Source: a virus. Taken from it: DNA of 61,126 nt. Shown in pieces: positions 26,001 to 33,499 of this stretch (the stretch's first letter is position 1; every line of letters begins with the position of its first letter). The position numbers were made by a program, and so were the translations under genes. Location of the stretch: IMG/VR virus record IMGVR_UViG_3300017593_000582, positions 1-61,126 of that record; one strand, written 5' to 3'. The notes below the pieces were generated by a model that saw only the letters and a list, made by a program, of their open reading frames with translations, was not told where the DNA came from and did no database searches.

Positions 26001-26195
26001 ATGTGGCAAATAGAAACTTTAAAAAGGTTGTTAAAAACAAAAGAAATAATAGAAAAGTCTCAGAATATGATGACTGAGGCAGCTAAACAAAGAAAACTAA
26101 ACGAGATTGAAAGTGCTATTTATTATCTCAAAGAGGAAATCAGAGAAATACAAAGAAAAAACAAAGTTGATGGTGCAGAGGACGGACTAGACTAA
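26001..26195 (+). CDS. Small helical protein, 64 aa
   Basis: ATG at 26001 follows AAAGGAGGTTTGGAG. Almost entirely helix, Lys/Glu-rich (KEIIEKSQNMMTEAAKQRK). The last codons (VDGAEDGLD) lie within a 42-bp sequence repeated at 27496. Confidence 0.6.
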   Translation: MWQIETLKRLLKTKEIIEKSQNMMTEAAKQRKLNEIESAIYYLKEEIREIQRKNKVDGAEDGLD

Positions 26196-26205
26196 ATTGC
26201 TTGTG
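26164..26205 (+). repeat. 42-bp direct repeat, copy 1
   Basis: Identical to 27496-27537, starting AAGTTGATGGTGCAGAGG. Copy 1 covers the 3' end of the 64-aa gene and its stop. Confidence 0.9.
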
Positions 26206-26221
26206 AAAGGAGGTAAATAAA

Positions 26222-26389
26222 ATGAATACTAAAACATATCACCAATTGTTATCAGAATTTTTTGAGAAATATAATAACCTCATTCAAAAGCCTTCTACGA
26301 GAAAAAAAGGGCATTTCAAAAAAGCACTCCTAAAACTTAGAAGAAGAAATGAAATTGCAAAAGAAACAAGGAGGCAAACAAAATGATTG
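26222..26389 (+). CDS. Small basic protein, 55 aa
   Basis: AAAGGAGGTAAATAAA then ATG. Sequence starts MNTKTYHQLLSEFFEKYN and is Lys/Arg-rich throughout with a helical C-terminus. Overlaps the next tiny gene by 8 bp. No domain recognised. Confidence 0.6.
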
Positions 26390-26456
26390 ATTTCTTTGGC
26401 TTTTTAATAATGTTTTGGTTGAGTGGGTGGATAATAATAAAATGGGTTAATAACTA
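26382..26456 (+). CDS. Tiny membrane peptide, 24 aa
   Basis: AAGGAGGCAAACAAA precedes the ATG. The peptide MIDFFGFLIMFWLSGWIII and a KWVNN tail is essentially one membrane-spanning helix. The ribosome site and clean start suggest it is translated, but its size makes the call tentative. Confidence 0.45.
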
Positions 26457-26471
26457 AAAAAGGAGGGTAAA

Positions 26472-26957
26472 ATGATTAACTTTAAATCACCACATTTTTT
26501 AAGGGTTTTGGATGTTGCCTCTAAAGGCAAGCATTCATTATTGATTATTACGAGTGATGTATTTTTTATGAAGAAAACAATATATAAAGAACCTTTAGCT
26601 CTAACTGATGTTTATCTGGATAAACCATGTCCTTGTGGAAATTTCAATTGCACAAATAGATTATGCATCTGCACGCCAGAAGAAATCAGAAAACATCAAG
26701 CTAATTTTGCAGAAACAGATATGACTATTGTAATAACTGATTTTCCTTTTGAATATCTTGAATTTGATAAAAGCAAGATAGACGAGGAAGGGCTAAATTT
26801 TTTAGAAACTGCATATAGCCCTAAAGGAATGTTACCTTCTGAATTAGAAGCAACCCTTAAAGTTGCTAAAACTATCAGTGAAATGGATAAATCAGACAAA
26901 ATTAAAGCAATGCACATTGCTGAGGCATTGCAATATTCCAAAGAATTTTATTTATAA
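26472..26957 (+). CDS. Stand-alone ComM/Mg-chelatase C-terminal-like protein, 161 aa
   Basis: The motif PCPCGNFNCTNRLCICTPEEIRKHQ (about residues 52-76) resembles the cysteine cluster of ComM/YifB proteins (NPCPCG...CRCTP-QI-RY). The C-terminus SELEATLKVAKTISEMD, then KAMHIAEALQYS, resembles their last domain (RILKVARTIADL...HIAEAIQYR). The AAA+ ATPase domain of ComM is absent, so only the Cys cluster and C-terminal helical domain remain. ComM acts on branched recombination DNA in bacteria; what the isolated piece does is unknown. It could modulate the host helicase. Confidence 0.65.
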   Translation: MINFKSPHFLRVLDVASKGKHSLLIITSDVFFMKKTIYKEPLALTDVYLDKPCPCGNFNCTNRLCICTPEEIRKHQANFAETDMTIVITDFPFEYLEFDKSKIDEEGLNFLETAYSPKGMLPSELEATLKVAKTISEMDKSDKIKAMHIAEALQYSKEFYL

Positions 26958-26968
26958 GGAGACTAATC

Positions 26969-27163
26969 ATGTATAAAGAAAAAATACCCAAAAAGAAACT
27001 GCCTAAAACAGGTTTTACTCGCCATGGACATAGGTCTCATATTAAAGGATTTGAACGCCTAATAGCAAATAAATCGTTTAGAAAAAAATTTGAAATTGTT
27101 TCAGATAAACAGTGTAGAAAATTAGAGCAAGAATTAAGAGAAAAATATGAAACTACCCTCTGA
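26969..27163 (+). CDS. Small basic protein, 64 aa
   Basis: Starts after AAGGAGACTAATC. Strongly basic N-terminal half (KIPKKKLPKTGFTRHGHRSHIKG) and helical C-terminal half. No domain recognised. Overlaps the next gene by 17 bp. Confidence 0.55.
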   Translation: MYKEKIPKKKLPKTGFTRHGHRSHIKGFERLIANKSFRKKFEIVSDKQCRKLEQELREKYETTL

Positions 27164-27497
27164 TTTTTATACAGATATAATTATTTTATTGATTGCCTTA
27201 TGGATTGCTTTCAGTGCCCTGTTTTTTCATATTTATCAAGAAATAAAACTGCCTCATAATCCTCTTTCTCAAAACCAAATAATAAATACTGAGCCTACTA
27301 ACTGGGTTGCTACTAAAAGAATTGTCAGGAATACCTACAAAACCTCTATTTCTCTTGAATCTAATTTAGACCTTCTAGATACAGTAAAAATAGCACAATA
27401 CTTTGTGAAACAGAAATGTAAAACGGCTAAGATAAAGCGGATTACTATTCTTTATACAGCCAAAACAAATGTCTGGGTAATTTGGGAGAAAAATTAA
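27147..27497 (+). CDS. Single-pass membrane protein, 116 aa
   Basis: One membrane helix near the N-terminus (DIIILLIALWIAFSALFFHIY), then a mostly hydrophilic domain ending in a strand pair (ITILYTAKTNVWVIW). No ribosome site stands out; translation may be coupled to the overlapping gene. Function unknown. Confidence 0.6.
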   Translation: MKLPSDFYTDIIILLIALWIAFSALFFHIYQEIKLPHNPLSQNQIINTEPTNWVATKRIVRNTYKTSISLESNLDLLDTVKIAQYFVKQKCKTAKIKRITILYTAKTNVWVIWEKN

Positions 27498-27537
27498 GTT
27501 GATGGTGCAGAGGACGGACTAGACTAAATTGCTTGTG
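27496..27537 (+). repeat. 42-bp direct repeat, copy 2
   Basis: Exact copy of 26164-26205, here mostly noncoding, starting at the stop of the membrane-protein gene. It looks like a duplicated gene end left by recombination; the copies are 1,332 bp apart. Confidence 0.9.
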
Positions 27538-27544
27538 GAAAACC

Positions 27545-27573
27545 TTGATAAGATAATTTAGTTATTTTATAAT
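27545..27573 (+). promoter_or_regulatory. Internal early promoter
   Basis: TTGATA (27545-27550), 17-bp spacer, TATAAT (27568-27573), followed about 20 bp later by AGGGAGG and an ATG. It restarts transcription after the 25.9-kb terminator. Confidence 0.75.
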
Positions 27574-27593
27574 AAAAATAAAGGGAGGAAAAA

Positions 27594-27824
27594 ATGGCAA
27601 TAGATAATAGTTCTATTTTAGAAGATTTGCTTGTAGAATTAATAGCTAAAAAAATTGATAAAAGACAAGATTATACTTGGGAATTTGAAGGAGAACCACT
27701 TAAAATGTATTTGCTTACTTCCTTTAAAAAACCAAAATATATAGCAATCCTTACTGATAAACAAGCACTTCGTTTAAAACAATTAGCTAATATTAAAAAA
27801 GGCATTAGAGAATTGAATAAATGA
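27594..27824 (+). CDS. Hypothetical protein, 76 aa
   Basis: First gene after the 27.55-kb promoter, with AAAGGGAGG upstream. Charged, alpha/beta, no recognised domain. Its end meets the following gene within 20 bp. Confidence 0.6.
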   Translation: MAIDNSSILEDLLVELIAKKIDKRQDYTWEFEGEPLKMYLLTSFKKPKYIAILTDKQALRLKQLANIKKGIRELNK

Positions 27825-27841
27825 AAAAAAGGGAGGGGAAA

Positions 27842-28087
27842 ATGGAATTAAAAATGATTGGAATAGATTGGAATAGAGGTATTTTTTGCCATTATTTTTG
27901 TTACCCTATATTCCAAGAAATAATTATTCCTGTAAGCTATAATCATATTCCTGCCCTGCTTTACTGCAACGGGAAATATATTGGATTAATTGAAGAAGGA
28001 TATGTCTGGTGTGATAGTTTTAAATATGAAATAAGGAAATATGAAGTAAGAAAAATTTTAATTTTAAAAGTAAATGTTAAAATATAA
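27842..28087 (+). CDS. Hypothetical protein, 81 aa
   Basis: The ATG at 27842 is chosen because GGGAGGGGAAA precedes it. Aromatic and beta-rich (GIFCHYFCYPIFQEIIIPVSY). No family recognised. Confidence 0.6.
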   Translation: MELKMIGIDWNRGIFCHYFCYPIFQEIIIPVSYNHIPALLYCNGKYIGLIEEGYVWCDSFKYEIRKYEVRKILILKVNVKI

Positions 28088-28105
28088 AAAAGGAAGGAGG
28101 CCAAA

Positions 28106-28333
28106 ATGAATGAGAAAAGAGTTGCAGCAAGGAGAATGGATTATCACTTTCAGGGCTTTACCGAAAAAGAAGCTTCTGAAGTGGTAGAGTTATGGGAGCA
28201 AGGACATCTAGAAAAGGTGCAACAGAAATGGGATTTGTTTAAGTGGGATACGTGCCCTCGCTGTGGAGCTTTCATTGTTTCAAATAAACGGATTACAGGA
28301 TGCATTGTTTGCAATTATAGCTTTCTGGAGTGA
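28106..28333 (+). CDS. Zinc-ribbon protein, 75 aa
   Basis: AAGGAAGGAGGCC before the ATG. The helical N-terminus is followed by CPRCGAFIVSNKRITGCIVC, a zinc-binding ribbon in the last 30 residues. It directly precedes a RecB-like nuclease and could serve DNA metabolism. Confidence 0.65.
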   Translation: MNEKRVAARRMDYHFQGFTEKEASEVVELWEQGHLEKVQQKWDLFKWDTCPRCGAFIVSNKRITGCIVCNYSFLE

Positions 28334-28336
28334 ACT

Positions 28337-28852
28337 ATGTATTACCCACGAGTTACTGAAGTAATATCACCTTTTTTAGAATTTCCTGTCTCAAGCAATA
28401 CATTAGAACTGGCTTGTGAACGGGGTAAGCTAATTCATAAGTATTGTGTAGCTGAACTTGAAGATTTATTTGTGCCTGAATATGGAGAGCTGGAAGGGTA
28501 TATAAATTCTTTTAGAAGCTTGCTACCTGTAAAACTTATTAAGGCCGAATTTGAAGTGAAACATAAGCAGTTTGGTTACATTGGTCATCCCGATATGGTA
28601 GTTGAATGGAAAGGTGAAAAATGGTTGTGGGATTTGAAGACCTCTGAAACAGCTAATAAAGCATGGTTTATGCAGTTAAGTGCTTACTACTATGCTCTGC
28701 CTAAAGAATTGAAGCCTGATAAAGTGGCAGCAGTGAGGTTAAGAAAAGACGGGAAACCTGCTATTGTTGATGTGGTGTGTGATGAAGAAATTCCGAAAGC
28801 TTTTCAGGCTTTTTTGGGTTTTTTGAATGGGTGGAAGTATTTAAAAGGGTAA
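28337..28852 (+). CDS. PD-(D/E)XK nuclease, RecB/Cas4-like, 171 aa
   Basis: Diagnostic order: RGKLIHKYC (helix with the conserved His), GYIGHPDMVVE (Asp of motif II), WLWDLKTSE (D-x-K motif III) and MQLSAYYYAL (QLxxY helix). This is the RecB-family exonuclease core seen in phage recombination modules. With RecT 2 kb downstream it probably provides the single-strand ends used in annealing, like RecE or lambda Exo; the pairing is inference. Confidence 0.85.
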   Translation: MYYPRVTEVISPFLEFPVSSNTLELACERGKLIHKYCVAELEDLFVPEYGELEGYINSFRSLLPVKLIKAEFEVKHKQFGYIGHPDMVVEWKGEKWLWDLKTSETANKAWFMQLSAYYYALPKELKPDKVAAVRLRKDGKPAIVDVVCDEEIPKAFQAFLGFLNGWKYLKG

Positions 28853-28874
28853 ATTTAGAAAAGAGGAAACAAAG

Positions 28875-29084
28875 ATGAGTGAATCGCATATTTACACATT
28901 TGATATAGAAGTTTATGACCCTAAAATTGATGATAATTGGAGACAAGGAAAGTTTTTAGTTCACGGCATTGATGATGTTTTATGGACAAACGATATTGAT
29001 GCTGCAGTTGCTTTTATAAAAGAAAGTTGTTTAAAGGCTTTAGATAAAACCTATACCATAAAAGGAGGCAAAAATGGTAATTAA
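28875..29084 (+). CDS. Hypothetical protein, 69 aa
   Basis: Alternating strands (SHIYTFDIEVYDPKIDDNW, GKFLVHGIDDVLWTNDID) followed by a helix. The end overlaps the YopX-like start by 11 bp. No domain recognised. Confidence 0.6.
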   Translation: MSESHIYTFDIEVYDPKIDDNWRQGKFLVHGIDDVLWTNDIDAAVAFIKESCLKALDKTYTIKGGKNGN

Positions 29085-29487
29085 ATTTAGGGTTTGGGAT
29101 AAAAAAGAAAAGAAAATGATTAGAAGCCCTTATGATGCTGATTTCAACGTAGTTATTGTCCTCCCTAATTTGATTCAAATACATGACAAAACAAAAGAAA
29201 TGAGATGTATTAAAGGTGATTATTTAAATAAAAGATTTGTGCCAATGTTATATATAGGACTTACCGATATAAACAAGCAGGAAATTTATAAAGACGATAT
29301 CGTAAGTTCTGCTTATGACAAATGGATAGTTGCTTTTGGTAATGGTTCTTTTTATTTAAAATCTCCTTCAACTAACAGTTATATGGATTTATCAAGTGAA
29401 ATAATAAATTGGTATGATTTAAAGGTAATAGGAAATATATGGGAAAATCCAAATTTATTAAAAGGAGGGAAAAATGCAACAAAATAG
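29074..29487 (+). CDS. YopX-family protein, 137 aa
   Basis: N-terminus IKFRVWDKKEKKMI and the core YIGLTDINKQEIYKDDIV, then VIGNIWENPNLL, are the hallmark of YopX proteins, common in phages and of unknown biochemical function. Full length for the family. Located in the recombination region, as is common. Confidence 0.85.
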   Translation: MVIKFRVWDKKEKKMIRSPYDADFNVVIVLPNLIQIHDKTKEMRCIKGDYLNKRFVPMLYIGLTDINKQEIYKDDIVSSAYDKWIVAFGNGSFYLKSPSTNSYMDLSSEIINWYDLKVIGNIWENPNLLKGGKNATK

Positions 29488-30145
29488 TAATGTATTTACG
29501 GAATTTAGAGCTAATCTAGCTTTAATAGAGGCAAAAAATGCTTTTTTGGTGTGGAAAAAAAGATTTACTCAGCTAGAAGAAGAAGTAAAGACCTTGGAAA
29601 TAACAAATGAAGAAAGTTGTCAGAAAGCCGCTGAGTTGCTGGCTACAATAGCAAAGTATGAAAAAAGAATTAACGAGGAATGCGAGAAAAGAATAGCCAT
29701 CCCTAAAACATTTATTAAAAAAGTAAAAGCCAGAGCAAATGAGGTTGTCAAACCTCTTACCAACTCAAAAAAAATAGTAAAGTTAAAGTTAAAAGACTAC
29801 AAAACTCGTCTTGAATTAGAAAGGCGAGAAATGGAAAAAAAGGCTGAGGAAGAAAGAAAACGGCTACAAGAGCAACTGGATAAAGAAGCAAAAGAAAAGG
29901 GCATTGAACCTGTTAAATTGCCTGAAGTTACCATGCCTAAGGAAAAATTGAAGGTAAGCACGGATAAGGGCACTGTATATGAAAGGAAACACTGGGCATT
30001 TAAAATAGTGGATTTTGAAAAAATACCAAGAGAATATTTAATGGTGGATACTAAAAAAGTGAATGCAGCTATTAGAGCAGGGATAAGGAATATTGAAGGG
30101 CTTGAAATTTATCAAGAAGTAGAAATTGCAACAAGGAGAGTTTAA
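29474..30145 (+). CDS. Phage recombination-associated coiled-coil protein (DUF1351-like), 223 aa
   Basis: The long coiled coil (about residues 15-145) precedes a C-terminal domain with VYERKHWAFKIVDFEKIPREYL then KVNAAIRAGIRNIEGLEIY. Proteins with this domain regularly sit beside RecT in phages. Probably supports RecT or the nuclease; mechanism unknown. It overlaps the upstream stop by 14 bp. Confidence 0.75.
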   Translation: MQQNSNVFTEFRANLALIEAKNAFLVWKKRFTQLEEEVKTLEITNEESCQKAAELLATIAKYEKRINEECEKRIAIPKTFIKKVKARANEVVKPLTNSKKIVKLKLKDYKTRLELERREMEKKAEEERKRLQEQLDKEAKEKGIEPVKLPEVTMPKEKLKVSTDKGTVYERKHWAFKIVDFEKIPREYLMVDTKKVNAAIRAGIRNIEGLEIYQEVEIATRRV

Positions 30146-30146
30146 G

Positions 30147-30416
30147 ATGGGGGAAATAAAAATAAAAGATTGTCATGGGCTTTTATTTAAACACGTAACA
30201 ATTATTTGTAACAAATATTGTAAAATACCTATTTATCATGAAATTTGTGTTTCACCTGAAGCTCTAGAACGCCTTGCTCGTGAAATAGGAAATGGCTTTG
30301 TGAATTGGGACTTAGTAGAATATATGTCATTAGGAGGTGGTATAACTTATTCATATTTGGATGCTGGTGCAAGTTACCCAGAAAATTATCGCTTCAAAAA
30401 CTTTAAAGAAAAGTAA
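30147..30416 (+). CDS. Hypothetical protein, 89 aa
   Basis: The ATG at 30147 directly follows the upstream TAA with AAGGAGAG in front. Starts MGEIKIKDCHGLLFKH and ends with an aromatic, Gly-rich segment. No family recognised. Confidence 0.6.
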   Translation: MGEIKIKDCHGLLFKHVTIICNKYCKIPIYHEICVSPEALERLAREIGNGFVNWDLVEYMSLGGGITYSYLDAGASYPENYRFKNFKEK

Positions 30417-30438
30417 ACCATAACAAGGAGGATTTGAA

Positions 30439-30636
30439 ATGAAAACATTTTGTTATTTTGTGGTTATATTTTTTATCTTACTTAATAATATCGGGTTTGC
30501 AATAAAAGCAAAATTTGAAAAATTAAGTCCGCCTATTTTCTTTCTTTTTATAGTGCTAGCTTCAACTGTTCTTTTTTCGTGTATTGTTGTAGCAATAGAT
30601 TTAACTTTTAAAATAATAAATTTATTAGGAGGGTAA
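30439..30636 (+). CDS. Two-helix membrane protein, 65 aa
   Basis: Two hydrophobic segments, FCYFVVIFFILLNNIGFAI and PIFFLFIVLASTVLFSCIVV, make a short hairpin-like membrane protein. AAGGAGGATTTGAA precedes the ATG. It could be a holin-like or small host-interaction protein, but the early location argues against lysis. Confidence 0.6.
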   Translation: MKTFCYFVVIFFILLNNIGFAIKAKFEKLSPPIFFLFIVLASTVLFSCIVVAIDLTFKIINLLGG

Positions 30637-30637
30637 A

Positions 30638-30853
30638 ATGAAAAGATGGATAAAGAAATATAAACCAGGACAAGAAATATGGAATATTGATACTTTAGTA
30701 AAATTATTAATTCTTCATGGAGAATGGGTTTATTATAAAGACAGACCTAAACATCCTGAGTTTATCCTTCACATGCAATTAAAAACAGTAATTCAAGGAT
30801 TAACAAATCAATGTTTTAAAAGGGCAATTAAATTAAAAGAAGGAGGTAAATAA
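30638..30853 (+). CDS. Hypothetical basic protein, 71 aa
   Basis: Starts one base after the membrane gene, with TTAGGAGGGTAAA. Basic with several Trp; no domain recognised. Directly upstream of RecT. Confidence 0.6.
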   Translation: MKRWIKKYKPGQEIWNIDTLVKLLILHGEWVYYKDRPKHPEFILHMQLKTVIQGLTNQCFKRAIKLKEGGK

Positions 30854-30854
30854 A

Positions 30855-32087
30855 ATGAAAAAAAATCAATTAGAAGTAATCAAGGCCAAATTAGTTTCTC
30901 CTGAAACAAGTGAAAAGTTAAAAGTATTACCCAAGTGGATAAAAAAGGATGTTTTGATTGCCGCTTTCTGGAACGCCTTATTTAAGAACCCACAACTCCA
31001 ACAATGCACGCCTGAGAGTTTGCTTAATGCGTTATTGAAATGTGCAGAATGGGGACTGCTTCCAGGGGGAGATAATGTCTATTTGATACCTAGGCATAAT
31101 AATAAAAAACCTGGGCGTCCTTTGGAGTGTAACGCCCAAAAAGGCTATCAAGGGTTAATTGAGTTAATATATAGGGTTACAGGAGCTGAAGTGGAAGCCC
31201 ATGTGGTATATGAAAATGATAAATTTGATTATCAATTGGGCACTAATGCTTATGTGCATCATAAACCTGCACCAAAAGACCCAGGCAAACCTTATTTAGC
31301 TTATGCTGTATGGAGAAAAGACGATAGAGAAAGTTTTGATATTATTAGAATGGAAGAAATTGAAAAACGGAGGAAAATGTCCCTAGCTTACCAAAAAGCT
31401 GAAAAGTTTGGGACTAAAGACAGCCCTTGGCATCTATGGCCTGAAGCTATGATGAGGAAAAGTGCTATATTGAAAATGTTAAAGATGAAGCCAAAGACGC
31501 CAGAACTTGAATTGGCAATTTCTGAAGAGGAAGAGGATTTTGGATTGCCTAGTGTTGAAGAAGAACCTAAAAAAGAAGAAACGATTTTTCAAGGTAAGGT
31601 AATTGATAAGGTAATTGAGGTGGAAGCTAAAGAAGAAAAAGAAAAAAAGGAAGAACCTAAACAAATTAAAGACCAAGCTCCTGAACCTAAAAGAGAATTA
31701 AGCTTTGATGATATAATCACTGAAATGGATTTGGATAAGAAAAAGGTGGAAGAATATATTGAAACGGTAGCTAAAAGCGTTAATTGCTCAGTGGATTATG
31801 TGAAAGAAAAAGCCTTCAAAAAAATGGATAGTTTTGTAGAAAAGTTTAAGCAATGGGAAGCAAAGAACAAGCCTGCTACTTCTACTCCAAAACCTAAAAA
31901 AGCTCAACCTGCACAGTGGTTAATAGAACTTGAAGAACAATTATCAAATTATGACCGTGAATTGGTAAATGAAGTTTTAAAAGAAAAAGGCTATAACAGT
32001 ATTTATGATATTCCAAACGAAGAAATAGGAATGGAAATTTATTTTATTATTGATAGTAGAGTAAAGGAATTAGAAAAGTTATTTTAA
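30855..32087 (+). CDS. recT: RecT-family single-strand annealing protein, 410 aa
   Basis: The RecT core spans about residues 25-215: LLNALLKCAEWGLLPGG, YLIPRHNNK, CNAQKGYQGLIELIYR and AYAVWRKDDRESF match the family closely, and WPEAMMRKSAILKML marks the core's end. A C-terminal extension (about 220-410) is Lys/Glu-rich and then helical, longer than usual and perhaps a partner-binding tail. It anneals complementary DNA strands during phage recombination and replication. Confidence 0.92.
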   Translation: MKKNQLEVIKAKLVSPETSEKLKVLPKWIKKDVLIAAFWNALFKNPQLQQCTPESLLNALLKCAEWGLLPGGDNVYLIPRHNNKKPGRPLECNAQKGYQGLIELIYRVTGAEVEAHVVYENDKFDYQLGTNAYVHHKPAPKDPGKPYLAYAVWRKDDRESFDIIRMEEIEKRRKMSLAYQKAEKFGTKDSPWHLWPEAMMRKSAILKMLKMKPKTPELELAISEEEEDFGLPSVEEEPKKEETIFQGKVIDKVIEVEAKEEKEKKEEPKQIKDQAPEPKRELSFDDIITEMDLDKKKVEEYIETVAKSVNCSVDYVKEKAFKKMDSFVEKFKQWEAKNKPATSTPKPKKAQPAQWLIELEEQLSNYDRELVNEVLKEKGYNSIYDIPNEEIGMEIYFIIDSRVKELEKLF

Positions 32088-32093
32088 ATAACA

Positions 32094-32157
32094 GCCTGCA
32101 CGGGCAAACAGGTCCCACCCTTCCTCCTCCCTTTCTTGCCTGTTTGCTTGTGTGGGC
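32094..32157 (+). other. Long imperfect hairpin after recT
   Basis: GCCTGCACGGGCAAACAGG (32094-32112) can pair along all 19 positions with 32139-32157 if four G-U pairs are allowed; the loop is 26 nt and pyrimidine-rich. No U-run follows, so termination is uncertain. Its 3' arm (…TGTGTGGGC) is also complementary to the 5' arm of the next stem at 32231. Confidence 0.55.
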
Positions 32158-32167
32158 AATTTAAAGA

Positions 32168-32196
32168 TTGACAAGCCCAAAGTAATTTGGTAAGAA
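32168..32196 (+). promoter_or_regulatory. Promoter for the replication-initiator gene
   Basis: TTGACA (32168-32173), 17-bp spacer, TAAGAA (32191-32196). The segment TTTGGTAAGA at the spacer/-10 junction is also present in the early promoter at 22791 (TTTTGGTAAGAT), suggesting a shared promoter class. Confidence 0.7.
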
Positions 32197-32204
32197 AAAA
32201 ACAA

Positions 32205-32310
32205 ATGATGGAGGGTATCCTGAAAATAAAGACCCACACAGGCAGGCAAGATTATCTTTTGGCCCTCCATCATGTCAAAAAGTCTTGTCTTGTCTGTGTG
32301 GGTCTTTTGT
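32205..32310 (+). promoter_or_regulatory. Interlocked-stem leader (attenuator candidate) before the initiator
   Basis: Stem A pairs ATGATGGAGGG (32205-32215) with CCCTCCATCAT (32263-32273), 11 bp perfect. Stem B pairs GACCCACACAG (32231-32241) with CTGTGTGGGTC (32294-32304), 11 bp perfect and extendable, followed by TTTTG. Arms alternate A-B-A'-B', so they form either a pseudoknot or exclusive alternatives, with B as the terminator-like state just before the ribosome site. Confidence 0.6.
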
Positions 32311-32328
32311 CTTGGGAGGTAAGTAAAA

Positions 32329-33486
32329 ATGAAAAACGAAGAAGATAAAACGGAGAAATTGAAGCGAGCTGTTATCAAAGAAGAATTTGTAGCACTCACA
32401 GGTAATGTCATTCAAGCACTCATTTTAAATCAATTTATGTATTGGACAGACCGATTAAGGGATTTTGATAAATTCATTAAAGAAGAAAATGAAAGAGCAA
32501 TCAATGAAGGAAAATTTGAAAATATTTTTGAAAACGAAAGCTTTAAACATGGCTGGATTTATAAATCAGCGAAAGAATTAAATGAGGAGTTAATGCTTGG
32601 TATTCATTCAAATACATTAAATCGCCATTTGAAAAGTTTAGTAGAAAAAGGTTTTTTAGAACAAAGACATAATCCAAAATATAAATGGGATAGAACTTGG
32701 CAATACAGAGTGAATATATCCAAAATTAGACTTGAACTACAAAAATTAGGATATGTTTTGCAAGGATATAAATTTATAGAAGAGATAAAAGAAAGTGAAA
32801 ATACAAACTTACAAAATGAGAAATCCATTCACCAAAATAGTGAATGGACACACCAAAATAATGAATTGAAACAACAAAATGCTAAATCAAAGCACCAAAA
32901 TAGTAAATCAATGCACCAGAAAAGTGAAACAATACCAGAAATTACTACAGAAACTATTTCAGAAATTATTCCAAAAATTACTCCAAAGAAAAGTAATAAT
33001 GCATTCACTAAAAAAAAGAAAAACTTAGGTAATATTATTAACGAAAATACAAACTTTTTTACTAATGAAAATACAAATTCATTTACTTCTGATAATAACT
33101 CATATAGCTATAAACCACCAGATAACTTATCACCAGAAAATATTAAAAAGCAAAGAATTCTATTTGAAAAATTTTGGTTAAATTATCCAAGGAAAGTAAA
33201 CAAAGTAGGAGCTTTAGCAGAGTGGCTTAAAATAAATCCTGATGATAATTTATTTAATAAAATAATGGAAGGCTTAGAGAATTATTTAAAATATGAATGG
33301 CCTAATATGGAACTAGAATATATTATATATCCCAGCACCTTCCTTGCTCAACGGCGGTGGAAGGACAAGCCAGGGGTGCAATATCCCAGACCTAAAAAGG
33401 TTTGGGCAACTGGTGAAGAAGAAAAAGACGGTCTATATGATAGCCATATTAAGCCTGTTATTTCAGGTGTTTTAAAGGATGTTTAA
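32329..33486 (+). CDS. Replication initiator with winged-helix domain, 385 aa
   Basis: The N-terminal 130 residues (VALTGNVIQALILNQFMYW, LGIHSNTLNRHLKSLVEKGFLEQ) are a winged helix-turn-helix as in phage/plasmid initiators of the DnaD/RepA style. The middle is Asn/Gln/Lys-rich and low in complexity, with five heptapeptide repeats encoded by 21-bp iterons. The C-terminus has FEKFWLNYPRKVNKVGALAEW, a motif common in phage replication proteins. The leader carries its own promoter and attenuator. Confidence 0.75.
   Translation: MKNEEDKTEKLKRAVIKEEFVALTGNVIQALILNQFMYWTDRLRDFDKFIKEENERAINEGKFENIFENESFKHGWIYKSAKELNEELMLGIHSNTLNRHLKSLVEKGFLEQRHNPKYKWDRTWQYRVNISKIRLELQKLGYVLQGYKFIEEIKESENTNLQNEKSIHQNSEWTHQNNELKQQNAKSKHQNSKSMHQKSETIPEITTETISEIIPKITPKKSNNAFTKKKKNLGNIINENTNFFTNENTNSFTSDNNSYSYKPPDNLSPENIKKQRILFEKFWLNYPRKVNKVGALAEWLKINPDDNLFNKIMEGLENYLKYEWPNMELEYIIYPSTFLAQRRWKDKPGVQYPRPKKVWATGEEEKDGLYDSHIKPVISGVLKDV
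32809..32934 (+). repeat. Six 21-bp iterons inside the initiator gene (candidate origin)
   Basis: Units start at 32809, 32830, 32851, 32872, 32893 and 32914, five of them built on CACCAAAATAGTGAATG-like sequence (CAACAAAATGCTAAATC in one); the first is the most degenerate. The period of 21 keeps frame and gives heptapeptides such as HQNSEWT and HQNSKSM. AT-rich DNA follows at about 32990-33110. Iterons inside an initiator gene next to AT-rich DNA are the layout of the lambda O-gene origin. Confidence 0.7.
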
Positions 33487-33499
33487 AGGAGAATATAAA

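Noticed and set aside
32809-32934. CRISPR-like array
   Set aside because: The 21-bp units are contiguous with no spacers and keep an open reading frame in the initiator gene.
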